Position numbers and translations under genes: made by a program
NCBI GenBank assembly: GCA_964019165.1
Contig: OZ025268.1
Span: 14,420,859-14,484,858, forward strand
Source: Mastigias papua
Lineage: Eukaryota; Cnidaria; Scyphozoa; Rhizostomeae; Mastigiidae
Length of the DNA stretch: 64,000 nucleotides
Direction of reading: 5' to 3'
Notes under the pieces: generated by a model
What the model saw: only the letters and a program-made list of their open reading frames with translations
Database searches by the model: none
What the model was told of the DNA's origin: nothing
Shown here: positions 36,301 to 51,300 of the stretch, one piece after another
Layout of the letters: every line of letters starts with the position of its first letter
How positions within the stretch are numbered: the stretch's first letter is position 1

Positions 36301-39300
36301 CTATATCTCATAAATACTTTTGGCGAAGTCCATCACAATTTCATTGCAAGTGCTACTGATTATCATAATGTCCCTCAAGCGATCCAGTACTCAGCTACCA
36401 ATCTTTACACAGACTTTCATTCCCATATCATTTCTGACCGCTTTTCTACTCCAGGTATTACTTTTAAACATGGAGTGCTTCAAAGGGATTGCTTTAGTTC
36501 CCTATTATTCAATCTATGCTTTAGCACATGTATACAATTCCTTAAACAAGAAAAATACAAATAACTGTGGTTTTCACCTCTTGATGAAAACGACCGTTTG
36601 TTCCACCCAGTTCACTGGTTCCAATTCACTGATGAAGCTACTGTTATTACTACCAATGAGCGTGAAAATCAATTATTGTCAGACTGTTTCTCACGGTGGT
36701 GTCAATGGGCCTGTATGCTAATCCATGTGGACAAATGCACCACTTTCAGTATTAAAAATATTTCTACTTGTTTACTTCAATTTCAGTCAAAGCTTTTGAG
36801 CAACTCTTAAATAGTACTTTCTATTAGAAATGGCGAGTCCTTCAAATACCTTGGATGTTTCTTCAACTTTGATATGGATAACAAGGACCATAAAGAAACT
36901 CTTAAATCTTCGCTTCAATCTATGATAACAACAGTGGACTCCCTGCATGATTATCCTGGAAGTAAATTACTTCTGTACCATCGCTACGTTCTTTCCAAAA
37001 TCTACTGGCACTTGACAGTTACAGATTTAGGTAAAACTTAGATTTCTGAAAACTTGGATAACATTGTCTCATAATTTATCCGTCAATAGCTTGAGCTTCC
37101 AATTTCTGCCACTTTAAGCATTATTATTCTTTCTTCCAAGTAGTTTGATCCAGCATTTCAATTGCCTTCTGTTAAATTTCAACAATGTCAAACAATCCTC
37201 CGGTCTTCATTGAAATCTTCTAAGGACGAATCCATAGTAAAGTTATGGAAAAATACTAACTGCGGAACCAACATCCAATACGACGTTTATAAAAATACAA
37301 AGCAAATTTTGAAATTGATTCGTACTGAACATACAGACAGACTGCAAATCGAGTTAACATCACAAGGAGTCATTATTTCATTCTTTCTTATTCATTCTTT
37401 AGAAAATCTCAATTTCCTCAGCTCTCGAGCACAAAGTAAGCTGCCTGCCAATATCTTCAATTTCACAGTCAAATATTTTAATAATACATCTGCTGCTGGA
37501 AAGAACCTTATTTTTGGAGCCTCTCAAACCCTTCTGACTGTTCTTTTTGTCTTCAGCCTGAGTCCCTAGTCCACATTGTAGCTGGCTACAAAACATATCT
37601 AGACCAGGATCAGTTTACTTGGTGACACAATTCAGCTCTACATTTTCTACCTCAAACTTTTCAATCAAAAAATTCATCAAAACTATACGTAGATCTTCTT
37701 GGCTACCTGTCTCCTTGCATTATCATGGGAGAAAGTCTTCGGCCTGACATGCTTCTTTCCATCGCTGACAATCTCTTGTATATCATAGAATTAACAGTGG
37801 GCTGTCAGACAAATCTAAATATCAATGCTGGTCGAAAAGACTTCAAATATCATTCCCTCCTAACTGATCTCAGCAATGACTATCATACAATAGATATCAT
37901 TAATCTTTCCATGAGCTGCCTTGGTATACTTGGTCAGTCATCAGACTCCTTTCTCAAAATGTGGCCTGAATTAGACTTCGATGGCCATCATCTCCATTTC
38001 ATTATTTCCAAGCTATCTGCTCTTAGCATCCGCACAACATATTATATATTTTGTATGAGAAACAAATCATGGTGCGACCCCGAACTTCTCAATTATTGAA
38101 TATACAATTATTAGTGTTGACAGCTTCTTTACTGTACTATATACAGTCCTTATCTTTCATCCCTTTCTTTTGTTGTTTTCTTTTATTACCTAATAGTGTA
38201 AGCCAGCCAAATACACATTACCTGTTAGCCAGATTTGTATTTGTAGATTTAAAAATTATACGAGATGAAGTTTGAAAAAAATTACTATTATCTTATCATT
38301 AAAGATTTATGTCTGTTTTTGCAAACCTGATTGCCAGTTGTACGTTGCCAAATTTAGTGAGTCGTATAATTGTATTTACTTGACATATTAAAAAGATTTG
38401 AAGTTTAAAAATAGATTATATATTTGACAGCTTCCCATTTACCATATAAAACTGTTTCTTTTAGGTAAATAGCAGCAGAACAATTTTTATTGCTTGTCGC
38501 GAATACCGTATAACTCGAGTTTTTGCTGCAATAGTCCACAATTAAAGGCGTCAAAAGCCTCACTCAAAACCAAAGCAGTAGCTACAGTACTTCAATTACC
38601 CAAAGGTAAACTTGTACAAATGGTAGATTGTTACCCGGCACTACATATGGAGATGCCTAAATTGGAAAGAATATGCTCAATGATAAAAGTTTGAATGTTA
38701 CTAAATAATGGTTGTATGGTGACGTAAAGAATAGAAAAATGAACTTGCTCACTTTTTCCACATTCCAATCATCACCTTCGGTATAATTTTGATACATTTC
38801 TTGCATAATGTATTTTCTGTTAATAAAATTATTTTTGTCCCATAACCATTCATTGTCATTTGTTAAATTCTTCATTTTGACTTTGATCTAAGAGAGGAAA
38901 AACTTACCATAAGGCATTACAATAAAGGCTGAAACCATAAAAATCATGATGCACTGATAATAATCACTCAATCACTTTAAATAATTCCACACTTTCAAGA
39001 GCCTACATGCGATTTTCCAAATTCAATAGAGATAGAAGTATTGTGAGGTAAAGAAATATCAACAAATTTTCCATGATGAAAAGTTAGACAATACAAACAG
39101 TATCTGTTATCTGTAATATGGTTTTTACAAAACCCAACCATTTTAAATGTAACTTAGGCCAAAAAAGAGGAAGCTAATGTATTTAATGATATCAGAGGTG
39201 ATCCAAAGGTACGAAAGTAAAATAGAGTCAAAGGAGTAGCAAACAAATATTATACTCTCCATTACTATCTTCTATTAGGTACCTGCAATCGCTGCCAAAG

Positions 39301-42300
39301 GTCCCTGAAATACTCATCAGACAAAGCAGTTTATATTGACATGGTATATCTCATCTGTGAGCTTAAAGGTATATAATGGGTGTTATGTAAGTGTTCCAGG
39401 ACTTCTGGCAGTAATAGTAGGTACATATATTTGTTAGATATTGTAGTTTATTTATGTACACGTTTTCTGTTAAGCCTCAAGGTTGCAATGTATTCTCATT
39501 CTCCTTGAGGTATTGTCTTGTAATCATGTGCTGTAATTGTAGATCTAAGAATGGTGTAAAAAAATTACTCAATCATGTCCAGACAAACTATTCAGATAAA
39601 CGGAAAAATAAATGAGTCCCAAGCAAACAAAGATAGTCCTTCCTGCCAATGAGTTCTCCTTTCCCTCAGCTATGGGGGCATAACGAAAACAATGGAGTTT
39701 TTAAGTACAATACATCCAATGCTGTGAATGTGACAAAGGTATTAGGTATGTAAGAAAAGAGTAATTTGATACGAACTTCAGTCCTTCCATCTTTTAATCC
39801 CTTTGCTTGCGGTGAAACTAGCACTGGTTCAAAAGCAACCTGTTAGAAAAAGCCAAAAATAAACAGCATGCAGTTTAATTTCAGTGATGAAAAGACCTAT
39901 ATGCAAATGTTTTTCAATATTATGTTCCACATGCAAATGTTTTTCAATACTATGTTTCGCATAAAAGTGTTAACTCAGGAAAGTGAACTGAAAAATGAAC
40001 CTCACCAGGTGAAAGTCAATTATTGAATTAGAAAAAATTCGAATAAATCTCAGCATATTCCCCCCCCCCCTCTTCAACACTCCTAAGATGACCCCCTTGT
40101 TTGTACATACTTTTTTGTTAAGTTCTTCACTCATAGCATTAGCTTCATTGATCATCGGAAGGATTTTCAATAAATCCTCTTGCAGAACCAAATCATCTGA
40201 AAACAAAAGAAGATTCGATGAATGTGTTGCAATTCGAGATTGTCACTGAGAAAGTGCATAAAATCTAGTTTAATGAGTGATTCTATTTTTCCCCTTTCAT
40301 TCAATGCCTTTTGATAAAATATGAAAGTGGGACGCACATTGCTAATAAACATTTGCTTCCTGTCTATTTAACATTTAATTATAGAAAAGTAAACTTAGCT
40401 TGTCACAAGCTTAATAAGGTCAGTTTATTTTCCATGCATACTCACATACTAAAATACAACATATATAATAGCAATCCGTAATTATCATAGTGTTACCACA
40501 AATAAAGCAAAATGAGAACAATAAAATTGCACAAAGGGACATTAGAAAGTGAATTTTACTTGTATTTTATGATTGCAGATGCAACATGCACTTATTTTGA
40601 TAACCATGAAAGAGCTAAACTATACAGTAAGAGATTGTATTATCAGATATCCAGATTAACTGAAGAGAATTTAGCATACCTTTAGATGATTTGCCACTAG
40701 CCTGTAATCCACCATAAAACCCCGAGTTTTTTGCGATCTCTTCTTGGGCTGTTTCATAGGTTGGAGCTGATTCTTCAGCAACTTCGCCCTTTTTCTTTGC
40801 TTCTGCTTTTTTCTTGAGCATGTCTGGATCATGTGGATGATGCAATACATATAAATGGTTTGATCCAAACATAACTCTGCGGAAATAAAAGGTTAGAACA
40901 TTGCCCGGATATAATCCAAATCGCTAATATACTTCATGAAACAAAGTATGATTGCAAAACGTAAGCCCCATCAAACAACCAATCACTGTGAGTAACCATC
41001 AAAGCGCTCACGTGTATTAGGGAGGGACAAGAGAGTATCTCACTTGCAGCCACTTACAGACATTTCTCTGTAGAAGAACTTAGTATTTCGTAGGTGAGGT
41101 AGAGATTCTAAGCTAGGAATTAACTCACGCAAAAATGCACGCTTATCTATATTACAATGTTTTTAAAAGAGCAAATGAAAATAGCTCTACCATACCTGAC
41201 ACAAAGCTATATTGTAGTTCATTAGCAAGAGAAATCACATTGCACTAATTATACGATAAGGTTTCCTAACTCCATTAATATCAATAATATCATTAGTAAT
41301 GGAAGGTTAATAACTGATATTGATAAAATATCTATAATGATAAACAAACCTGTCATTGTGATTCAACTTAGTCTCATCAACGATTTGAACACCATTAACA
41401 ACAACCTTCGCATGTGGGCCAGGTAAAATGTGGATGGCATTGTCTTTATGGTTGATAGAAGCATGAGCTGGTTGAATACTATGTTAGAGATACAATGCAA
41501 TAAAGTATATTAAACCGCTTTGTTCGTCATGTTGTCTACTTTTATAACCAAAGACCAATTAGTTTTAAACTGCCTTTACCCATAATGATGTAATACCGGC
41601 TTTGAAGCACATTATATTACGAAAATTCTAGAATGATAACATCATAACAAGAGCTACTAAGAAAACGTGAAAAAGTTCTGAAACTACTACTACTTCAATA
41701 AATTCTGCTATTTCTTGATAATGAGAAAAAACTTGAACAATACGACGGTATGTCTCATGTAATGGAAGTACTGTATGAAACATAGAGACTACATTGTATG
41801 ATTCTCTCAGTAACACTCTTGTTTACCTTAATCCTGTCAGTATAATGTCAGGAGGTGGATTGGCTTTCTGGTTTCCAATCTTATAAGACCCTATGAATAA
41901 AAATGTGTGGTGTAGTGGATAATACATAAAAAAGCATATTGCACGAAAATAACATAAAAGTATACAGCAATTGAAAGAGAAATCAATCTGTCAATCCACA
42001 AAGTTAATCAATCAACATGTCATTGAATCAAATTATAAATCAATAAACAGTAGATAACTCCTCATCCATACAAGTTAGGACTCGATTTACCGAACGATTC
42101 GACACAAAATCAGTTAAACAATCAATCTGTCAACCAATCATACAATCAGGCAATCAAGAAAATTAACGATCGCTTTACAATTCCTTATGCAAATATATGA
42201 ACTTAACAGCAATTACCAGGAGGTATAAAATGTACAACCATATTTGTAAGTTGTGGATCTTCATTTAAATTCCAGAAATGTGCTATCGTTTTTCGTTTTT

Positions 42301-45300
42301 CTTGTTCTGATTTTGCAGCCTCCAACTGCGCCTAGCAAAAGAAAACCTTACAATTGTCATCCTTACAAATCAAACATAACTCATCTCTCACAGGTATGAT
42401 TCTCAATTATGGTCTTGGAGAGTCAGTTTCTTTTGAAGATACATACATTTGAGGAATCTTCTTGTTCTTTAAGTCGTTGTTCCCAAGTTTTCTTCATCTC
42501 CTCCATTTCCAGTTGGTTTTGACGCAACTATGAAAAATTTTTCTCAATACAAATGTGTACTATGAATGAAACATGATACTGAGATGAGATTTCTTTGCTT
42601 AGTGAAAGTGAAACGATATAAAAGTATCATTTGGTTTCATGTGATTTCAGCCGTCGAAACAAGAAAATATGCACGTAGATTTATGTTTGCGATCACGCGC
42701 ATTTTTAATAACAAAGAATACATATAGCAAAAATTTGTACTGCAGACTTTTTCTCCTCATAATTCTCAATAACACTTAGTCATTCTCATAATAAGAAATA
42801 CAAAGATACCTCGAATGTAAAGGTAGTATAGCATTCAAAATTTGCTCAGTCACTCGCGTACATGGTATCATTTAATTGCTTTGAGAACAATCACTGTATC
42901 ACAAGTCAATGAAATGCCGTAAAAAGATTCTATGAGTGACGATAAGTATATCGTTGCAATTTGGTACACACCATGTATACAGAAATTAACGGACAATGGA
43001 TCAGATGTTGATTCCAAACTTTAGATCATGATAGAATTCAAAATTAGTTACACTAATACTCAGTTAGCGATTTCTAAACATACCCTTTCCTCCATCCCTC
43101 TCTTCAATTCTTCTACCTCTATAAAAAGCATTTATATTAGCGGAAAGCCACAACTAATTGTCCTGAATGATTGAATACGACATGGGAACGTGCATATGCC
43201 AGTTTGATATACAAGAACGTCAATATTCTGCATCATATAAATGTACTGCATGACATAAGAAAATAAGAGTTGGGAAAGGCACAACCATTTCCACATTCCT
43301 TCAATAATTGAGTAGAAATATATTAAATTCTAGCCTCAACATCAGTCTGGGTGGCAGGTGAACATCGAAAAAAGGTACAATATGATTGTTAGAATAACTA
43401 TAGTGCTGATACAGTTTCTGGGACCTGGATCATCAAAAAATACTTACAGTGTCACAGCTCTGCAAATCAAATCCGATGCCATAAACGAATAAGTGGCACT
43501 AAAGTACTTTAACTTAAATCCTTAGCAAAACATAAATTTCATGATGGATTCTCAGCGCATACCTTCTTCTGGTATGCCACTTTGCTGCTGCTCTAATTGT
43601 TGATCTTGGGCATCGGCAGGTAATCCTCCGGCCTTCAAAGCTTTCAAAAGTCTCTCATTCTCCTCTCTAAGTTCTCTGATTAACTTCTCAGTAGGACTTT
43701 CATTAATTACGGCCTTTGTCTTGATTGCTTTGGCACGATCAGCTATACAGGGAAAAGTTATACAAGATAATTTGCTGTATGATTAAGACAATTATGAAAT
43801 GCAATTAGTAATTATTCCAGAAAGAAATTGCCACTACATGATCTCATAAAAAATGAAGGCAAAATATTTTCATTAATCATAGAAGGATAGTTCAATAAAC
43901 TTCCTTCATATCATACTACACTTGAGTACCGAATAATCGTATCCCCCCTCCCCGATTGTTAATTTTTGAAATTTTTCCAACCCCTACACTTATTCCAACT
44001 CCCTATTTATTACTTTTTAAGATTTTTTTTGAAAATTTACTTAGAGAATAATCAGAAATTTATTTAATAATTGCTTACAGTACAACTATAATCTCCTGTA
44101 CCTTTCTGTTTATTGACAATATATGGTTAGTCAGTCTTCCAAAGTTGTTCTTCCAAAGTTATATTTTCCAACCCCCCATTTGTTCCAGCCTCCAGCTACT
44201 AATTTTAGAACATTTTCCAACCCCCATTTATTCTCACCCCCCTCGTTTATTCGGAACTCAAGAGTACGCTATCGAGCACTTCTATAGTGGTGTGTGTCAC
44301 TACTGAACTCTAACTTGGCCTTCAATAACTCAGAAGTAATGTTGGCTTCCCGAATATTGTGGTGCAAAAGGACATAACAGAGACAAAATGAAGAAAATAG
44401 TAATTTATCGACTAAAATGGACAATGGAAAATCTCATACCAAATCTTAGAGTCGACAGAGTTTCATCATAATTTATGTCTGCAGGACTCAGTGCTGCTAT
44501 CTGAAAATGATTGAAAATGCGCTCTAAAGCATTTACTTTAGTACCACAGACATTCGAGTTAAAAGAATTTCATTTTAATTTAACTAGGATAACCAAAGAA
44601 GCTAGCTGGTAGTCAGAGAGTAAGCAGTTACTGCTTGTCTGCTTTTTCAACACATTCTTGCTTTCAAACAGAAAAGATTGAGCTTGCAAAGACGATAAAG
44701 ATATCTGTATAACAGAGGTTTCAAAAACATCATCAAAATTATTATAGACAAATATTCTACATGATAAATATATGCAATAACGTTCAGATAGTGTAATAGA
44801 CAATCTGAACAGTCAACATGACAAAAATATCTGCAAAAACATAGGATTCCTATAAAGAGCAGGGAGGCTAATTCAGAAAGTCATTATGAATAAAAACTGA
44901 GGTCTATTTACAATTCTGTTATCTAACTATAAAACCTCGAAGATTAGATAAGAAAAATAGTCTATAATGATAAAGCTATTGAAATAAGAACCGGAAAGGT
45001 CTTTAAAGATGATTTACAATTTGACATTAAGAGACGCGTGTTAATTTTGTTCTTCTTCTGCCATTTGAGACGGTCAAGAATATACAGGTACGATTAAAGA
45101 GAAGGGGCTTATTGCAGGAATTGATTATGTAATAAAAGGTTGTAGATAAGATGGGGAGATAGAGGAATACCTAGAGCTCTTAAAGTATATGCCATGTTTT
45201 CCGTGCAGGTCTAAGAATATATTTGAATTAGATATGAAGATTATGATACCATGATTGTTTTACTGTTTCCTCCGAGAGCATTCTTTAGCAGTCTTGTCAA

Positions 45301-48300
45301 TGTTGAGTCTCTGAATGGAACTAATAATAATTCAAGTCAGTATTCATGTGATGGGTAAATATAAACAATCCTTTGATAAGGTTTTTTATTGTTATACATA
45401 TGAATAATACGGTATAGATGTACTATATATGGAAAAGTGTAAAGGGGATCTCGATTTAGTTTTTGAAATTTAATCATACCTATGACGTTCTTCTTTCCCA
45501 TACTTTGATCCGCAAGCGCTATGAAATACCAAAGAAAAGTACTCAATTAGCCTCTATTTGACTTAAATCTAGTGATTTATTGACATATGGTAAAATGTCA
45601 GACCTAAAATCAAAAAAATTGCAATAATAAAGGCAGCCCTACACTTTTCAAGGTACCTTTCGCTTAATCCACCTTTTCAAGGATCCCTGCGGCGAAAAAC
45701 GTGTTTCTAAAACAACAGAATCTGATTGGCTGGATACAAAGTTTGGATAAACAATACAGCAAATGCAGCTTAGAGTAAGGGCATTCCTCTGTTGTTTACA
45801 TATAAAGTAAACAAATTCAGAGTAAAATAGTGACTTTTGCTGGTAACAAACCTATGAAATCCGAAAGGTGAGCGTTTAAAAGTGTTGGAATGTCCTAATA
45901 TCTAGAGGGATCGCTGTCAGTGTCTCTAACAAGATGATCATATCAAACTTGCGCAAGCAGCTTCAACGACGGGCCTAACTGTCACTTTCGAAATTCAGGG
46001 CCATGTTTTGGAGTAGTCTGAAAAGCTGAAAAGTAAAGACGTAAATGTACTAGATCCATTTGCAATTTCTCAACAACAACCATCCAGTAAGATGAAGAAC
46101 CCCCAGAGCTGTAGTCTTAAACTTTTAGGAAGTATAACGCAAAAGTTTAAAACAAACACACGCTAAGAAATATAAGTTATTCGTCAACATTTGCTTCAAT
46201 ATCTGGCAATAACGGTGAAGACCAAACAGGTCAGGAAGCTTAGCGGTGTTATGTCGCATTACCCCGCGAATATATCGTTGGTTCCAATCTTCAGCTATAC
46301 CCGCAGAAAAATGATGAGGAATATAATTTATTTGAAGATGACTGTGTGCATGATTCAAAAGTGAAGGAGACGTCTCTCTACACTTTATTTTTTTGGCAAA
46401 GTGATGCATACAATAGTTTAAATCCAGAGGAGATGTAAAACGTTGCAAGCTATGACTTGAGGTTGGTGGTGACTAGTATCTCTCATGCTAGTTGGAAATT
46501 CCACAATTTGAAAACATTTATCTTATGGACATCTCAACACAATCAACTTTTAATCTGAATTTGCATACTTTACATGTATAAAACACAGGGATGCCCATAC
46601 TGCAAATTGCATTTGATGACGTGTTAATTCAAGCTTTTGCATCCAGCCAATCAGGCTCTCATATTATTAACACATGTGATTGCTCCGCAGGGTTCCTTGA
46701 AAAAGTGGACCACAATGATTCATGTCAGGTTTCCCAAAGCTTCAAGAAAAGAGGATGGCGAGCAAGCATGGGCAACTATGAACTATGCTTGTATTCTGAT
46801 CGTCGAGGGGCATTTGGAGCTTAAATTTCGTTCAGTTTCATGCGCGTGCTAGCACAATAGTAAAAAGAATGAAACTAGAGACAAGGCCGACGAAAGCTTG
46901 TATTGGACTCAGGGCAAATGGAAAAAATGATGCTTCTGATGAGATCAGAATAACAGGTAAAACTCACCAAAGGAACAGTTTATTGTTTTCGAGGGGCTCA
47001 TCTCGGGTTCGAGGCATGGTTCAAGCTGTTACACCAGGCTGATCATCAGGCGGGTCTGACTATAGTCAAAGCGGGCCTAGAACCATTTACTCAAGGACGT
47101 GTGTAACAGATTGGTATTTAACTTAAAGATACACAATAAGACCGTTCCTAAGGTAAAGTGACAAATATCCGTTGACAACATAACATTTATTTACTACACA
47201 ATTGTTGCACTATTGAGCTATTCCAGAAGTACATTGGAAAATTGCTAAATGAAACCAAAAGTTTGAAAGGTGTGGCTTAGTTACAGCCAATACTTTAAGA
47301 CATTAAAGAATCAACTTTTGGGAGGCATTTTTCACAATTCAACGTTGTATCTGATGGATGTGCTTGTCCTGTAACATCTAAAACTGAAGACAAGGGTCCT
47401 CTTTTTGATGCAACATGCTGCAAAAGGAAAGCTGCTTTAAATGGCAGCATAAGTAAAAGAACATAATCTTAACATGCTGATAGGCACAAAGTTGTTAGAC
47501 TTACCTTTGATCACATTTCCAAGGGATGACAGAGATTGGTTGATTGCCGAACCCTCTTTTAACCTGTCACCAGTAGCACCGGTAGAGTCAGCTCTCTCAC
47601 TGTATTTTGCGAAGAATAGAACAAAATAACAGACTATGGAGAAAGCGTCTTATTGAAAATACTTTCAAGTAGGGAAAAAGCAGCAACGCATCAGAGCCAA
47701 ATCGAAATAAAAGAGACTGTATTGAAAATAGCTTCTGCTTGCTATTTAAGAAGGGTATGCCAATAATTTTCTCCAAAATCAGAAACCATAGTTTTATAAC
47801 TGATGAACAATGCTACATAATTTAGCAACTGGTCCTAGGAATAGTGATAACAATATCAATAATCTGTGATATACAAATTAATGCTTATGCAGAACCTGCC
47901 TAAAGTAGGCTCTTGAATGAACGAAAATAGTACGTAGCAGAAATCAGAACTGGCTAAGTTAAAGGAAAGAGAATTTTTGAAAAATTGTTAAGTGAAAGTG
48001 GTAGAAAATGAATGGTACCAACTCGAGGCTCTTGATATTTTACGTTGAGAGCTCTACCAACTGAGCTACCGTATCACAGACTTTCGGTATCTAATGACCA
48101 AAGGAGCCGAGCTTTGTTCCGACCACTTGAAGCGCTCGTTTTTCTTCATAAGGAACCTCGCTGCAAGCCTAGTTCCTAAATTTTCTTAGTATTGAACCTC
48201 TTTTTGACACATGATACTATTAGGAGTATCTTACTAGCTCCTTAACTTAAAATGCACACTTAGGACATTATGAACATTAAGTGCCATGGCAGCATACTGT

Positions 48301-51300
48301 AGACATTCTAAGTTTAAACGCGTAGGATTCTACATGAACTACTATTACATGTAATATGCATAAGTCATGTGAATTCGACTGTAATGGTTGGAACAGGCTT
48401 CATAATTATTAATAAAACAATACGTAGAAGAAGAAAAAGCAAGGTGATAGGCCCATTATGCTGATAAAGTTAACATCACAGCAAGTATTTGGTGAAATTT
48501 AAAACATATTCTAATAAGAGAAATTTCATCACCTGGAGAAAAGACTATGATGCGTGAACAGTTTTGATTGTCCCGGTTAAATATCCTACATATCATAAAG
48601 AGGAATAATCTTGAAGGAAGCCAATTAACTAGTAGAAAAACTTCTACCTGCCAGCGAGATCCACCAGATTGATAATGGAGGTCATTGTGGTATTCTGTCC
48701 AGCAGCGTTTTCTCCCTTTTGACTGAAGTTGATTGCAACAATTGTGTGAGCACGACTGTCGGAATAGAAAAGAGATGTATTACCATATAGATATTGATGA
48801 CAGATCACATGCACACCAATAAAGACCTTGGGTGAAGCGCTTCTCAAAAGGGATCATTTATGTCAAATGAATATGCATAATATCGCGAGATTAAACCATC
48901 AGCAAAAGCAAAGGTAATGCGTCATTATAAGTTCTTAGTATTAATCTCCATGTGGCTTGGGAATGTTAATGAGTTGTGGATAATGTTCATCAATACAAAA
49001 TCACCTGCTAGTCCAGCTCTAAATTTAAGAAACACTTGGTTTCGGGGGCGTGGGGGAGTTAAGATGCATATCAACATAAATACTTACAAACAGATAAATA
49101 TCTAACATCAATAGCTATGGAGCAGCAGATAAAGGCATCTGAATAAATGAATGTGCTAGCAGCAAAAGGCACCAAGGCACGTGGGAAGCCGGGACAACAA
49201 AAGCACGTTTCCTCGAAATATGGATAAAGAAAAATGCTACTTTACACTTAGAAATTCCCCTTTGCCAATTAATAAGCAAATTTTCCGTCAAAAGTACGAG
49301 TTCTTTCAAAAGGCCATTCCTGTTGAAAAGGACTTGCTGTGTATACAAAAATAACATGTACCACAATATAGATTATGCTGTCAGCAGACCTGCCAATGTT
49401 AGAAGACCTGAAAAGCTTAAGATTCTTCTTTTCGCTCTCAAAAAAGTTGAAGTTTTGAATAAAATTCCTAAGGTCACACCTGCCAGCAAAACGCGAAAGC
49501 TAATTTCCATTTATAACTGAAAACATTCATTCCGATTAATGACTGCAGTAAATTATGAGCAGTTTGTTCTGATTAAATATAATTAGAAAGTAGAAAAGTC
49601 AGAAACGTTAGTATGACTATAAGTCTGGGAAATTAAAAACGGTCTTGAAAAGACATACTTCACACAAGTAAGTGTCAGTGACGTGTTTAATAAAAGATAA
49701 AAAATTATGTGTAATGGACTACCAGGTAATGAGACTTTAAGGTTTGTCTTGAAGTCATGCATCATGCATCACAAGACGAAGTCGTGTGAGTTGGCAGGTA
49801 AGCGTCAGTAAGTAACTCAGGCAATCGGTCAGTCAGTCAGTAAATCAACCGTTTATCATTTACCTTTAAACACGAAATAAACACGAGTACCCCAATACAG
49901 TAGAGGGAATAAAGGCCTGGTTCAGACGTCATGCCAGAGTCATACTGTGCCAGAGAAATAAGTTCTGGCACGCCAGTAGCACCACGTCTGAATCAGTGAG
50001 TAATTTTAGTTCGAGCTAAAATATTGGCACGACCTACTTTGCCATGTCGCACGGCAGTGGCATGACACTAGCAAGGCGTCTATTCAGACGTCGAGCCAGT
50101 GCCATGCCAAAACTTAATTACCGTATTCACGAACAGTCACTGCCTACTCGTCTTGTTTCCAATATTGACTGATAGAATTCGCAACTGAGGCCAAAGATAT
50201 ACAGGCCACGTGCATAACAAGTATGACACCACGTCTAAATCAATCGTCTTGCCACATGCGGAGCTAGTGCCGTGCAAGCAATCTGCTGGAACGGTACGGC
50301 CATGGCACTACTTCTGGATCTGGACTAGGCCTAACATGACCATTGATTAATATGGATAGCAAAGCCTATCATTACAATGAGTGGTAATTATTCTAAATCA
50401 TGAAAGTCCAGATATTTTCAAGATATTTACGTAATGAAAATCCTGCTACAAAATAATGACTGCAGTGAAGGAAACTTGACTCTGTATTAGTTGGGGCGGG
50501 GGGTCAGTCAGACCATGAAAGCCTGGACATAGCTCAGGGAGGACTTCTAGCATTCATGCCTCGGACATTTCATTGTTTTAGAAATTATAAGGGGGGAGAT
50601 CTCAATTGTCCCTGAGTTTAAGCTACTGATCAACTGCTAGTCAAAATGATTCATTCCCCTTAACTACACGTGTTTCTTCAAAAAGTACTGGTATTCCAGG
50701 AATTAATTCCCACCATAAGGATTTAAGGTAAATATGACACAAACAGAAGATCGTAAATTGCACTTATCCCCGGAGATGTACCAAAAAGCTATTTCATTAC
50801 ATTTAGTATGCCATTAACATATCTGTTACGGCAAACGATTTTATCGTGTGGCACACAATCTTAAGGTGGTAAATCATACGTTCTAATAATCTGAAGTCCA
50901 TTTCACATGATTTTTAGTTTTATTGTTTATCACTGCTATAAATTATTCTAGAAATAGTAAATACGTCACTAGCACTCATATTTGTGGACAATATCCTAAT
51001 AAGATCGTATTTAATGGCAACAAGTTTCACACGCATAAACTCATATTGACGTTTTGGGCTTTTTCAACTTTCTGATTAACTTCAATCAGCTATAACTGCT
51101 CAGAAGAATTGGCTCATAATCAGCTATCGCCATAAATTGGAATGATGTTTTTTCAAGGTATAGCATTTACTACTCAGGATATGCCTGATCTTAAGTCTTT
51201 TTATTCAAGTCTTCAGTTTTTTTGAGAACAAAAATAAAAGCTTAAGCTTTTGGGTCTTCTGAGGCTGGCAGGTATGCACTAAAGAGGGAACCTCATTACT

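Noticed and set aside
46591..46852. plus-strand 70-77 residue proteins
   Set aside because: They lie across the right inverted end of a candidate transposon; no independent support.
48015..48078. functional tRNA gene
   Set aside because: The A-box half is excellent, but the B-box side and acceptor stem do not pair; it shares a leader with another SINE head.
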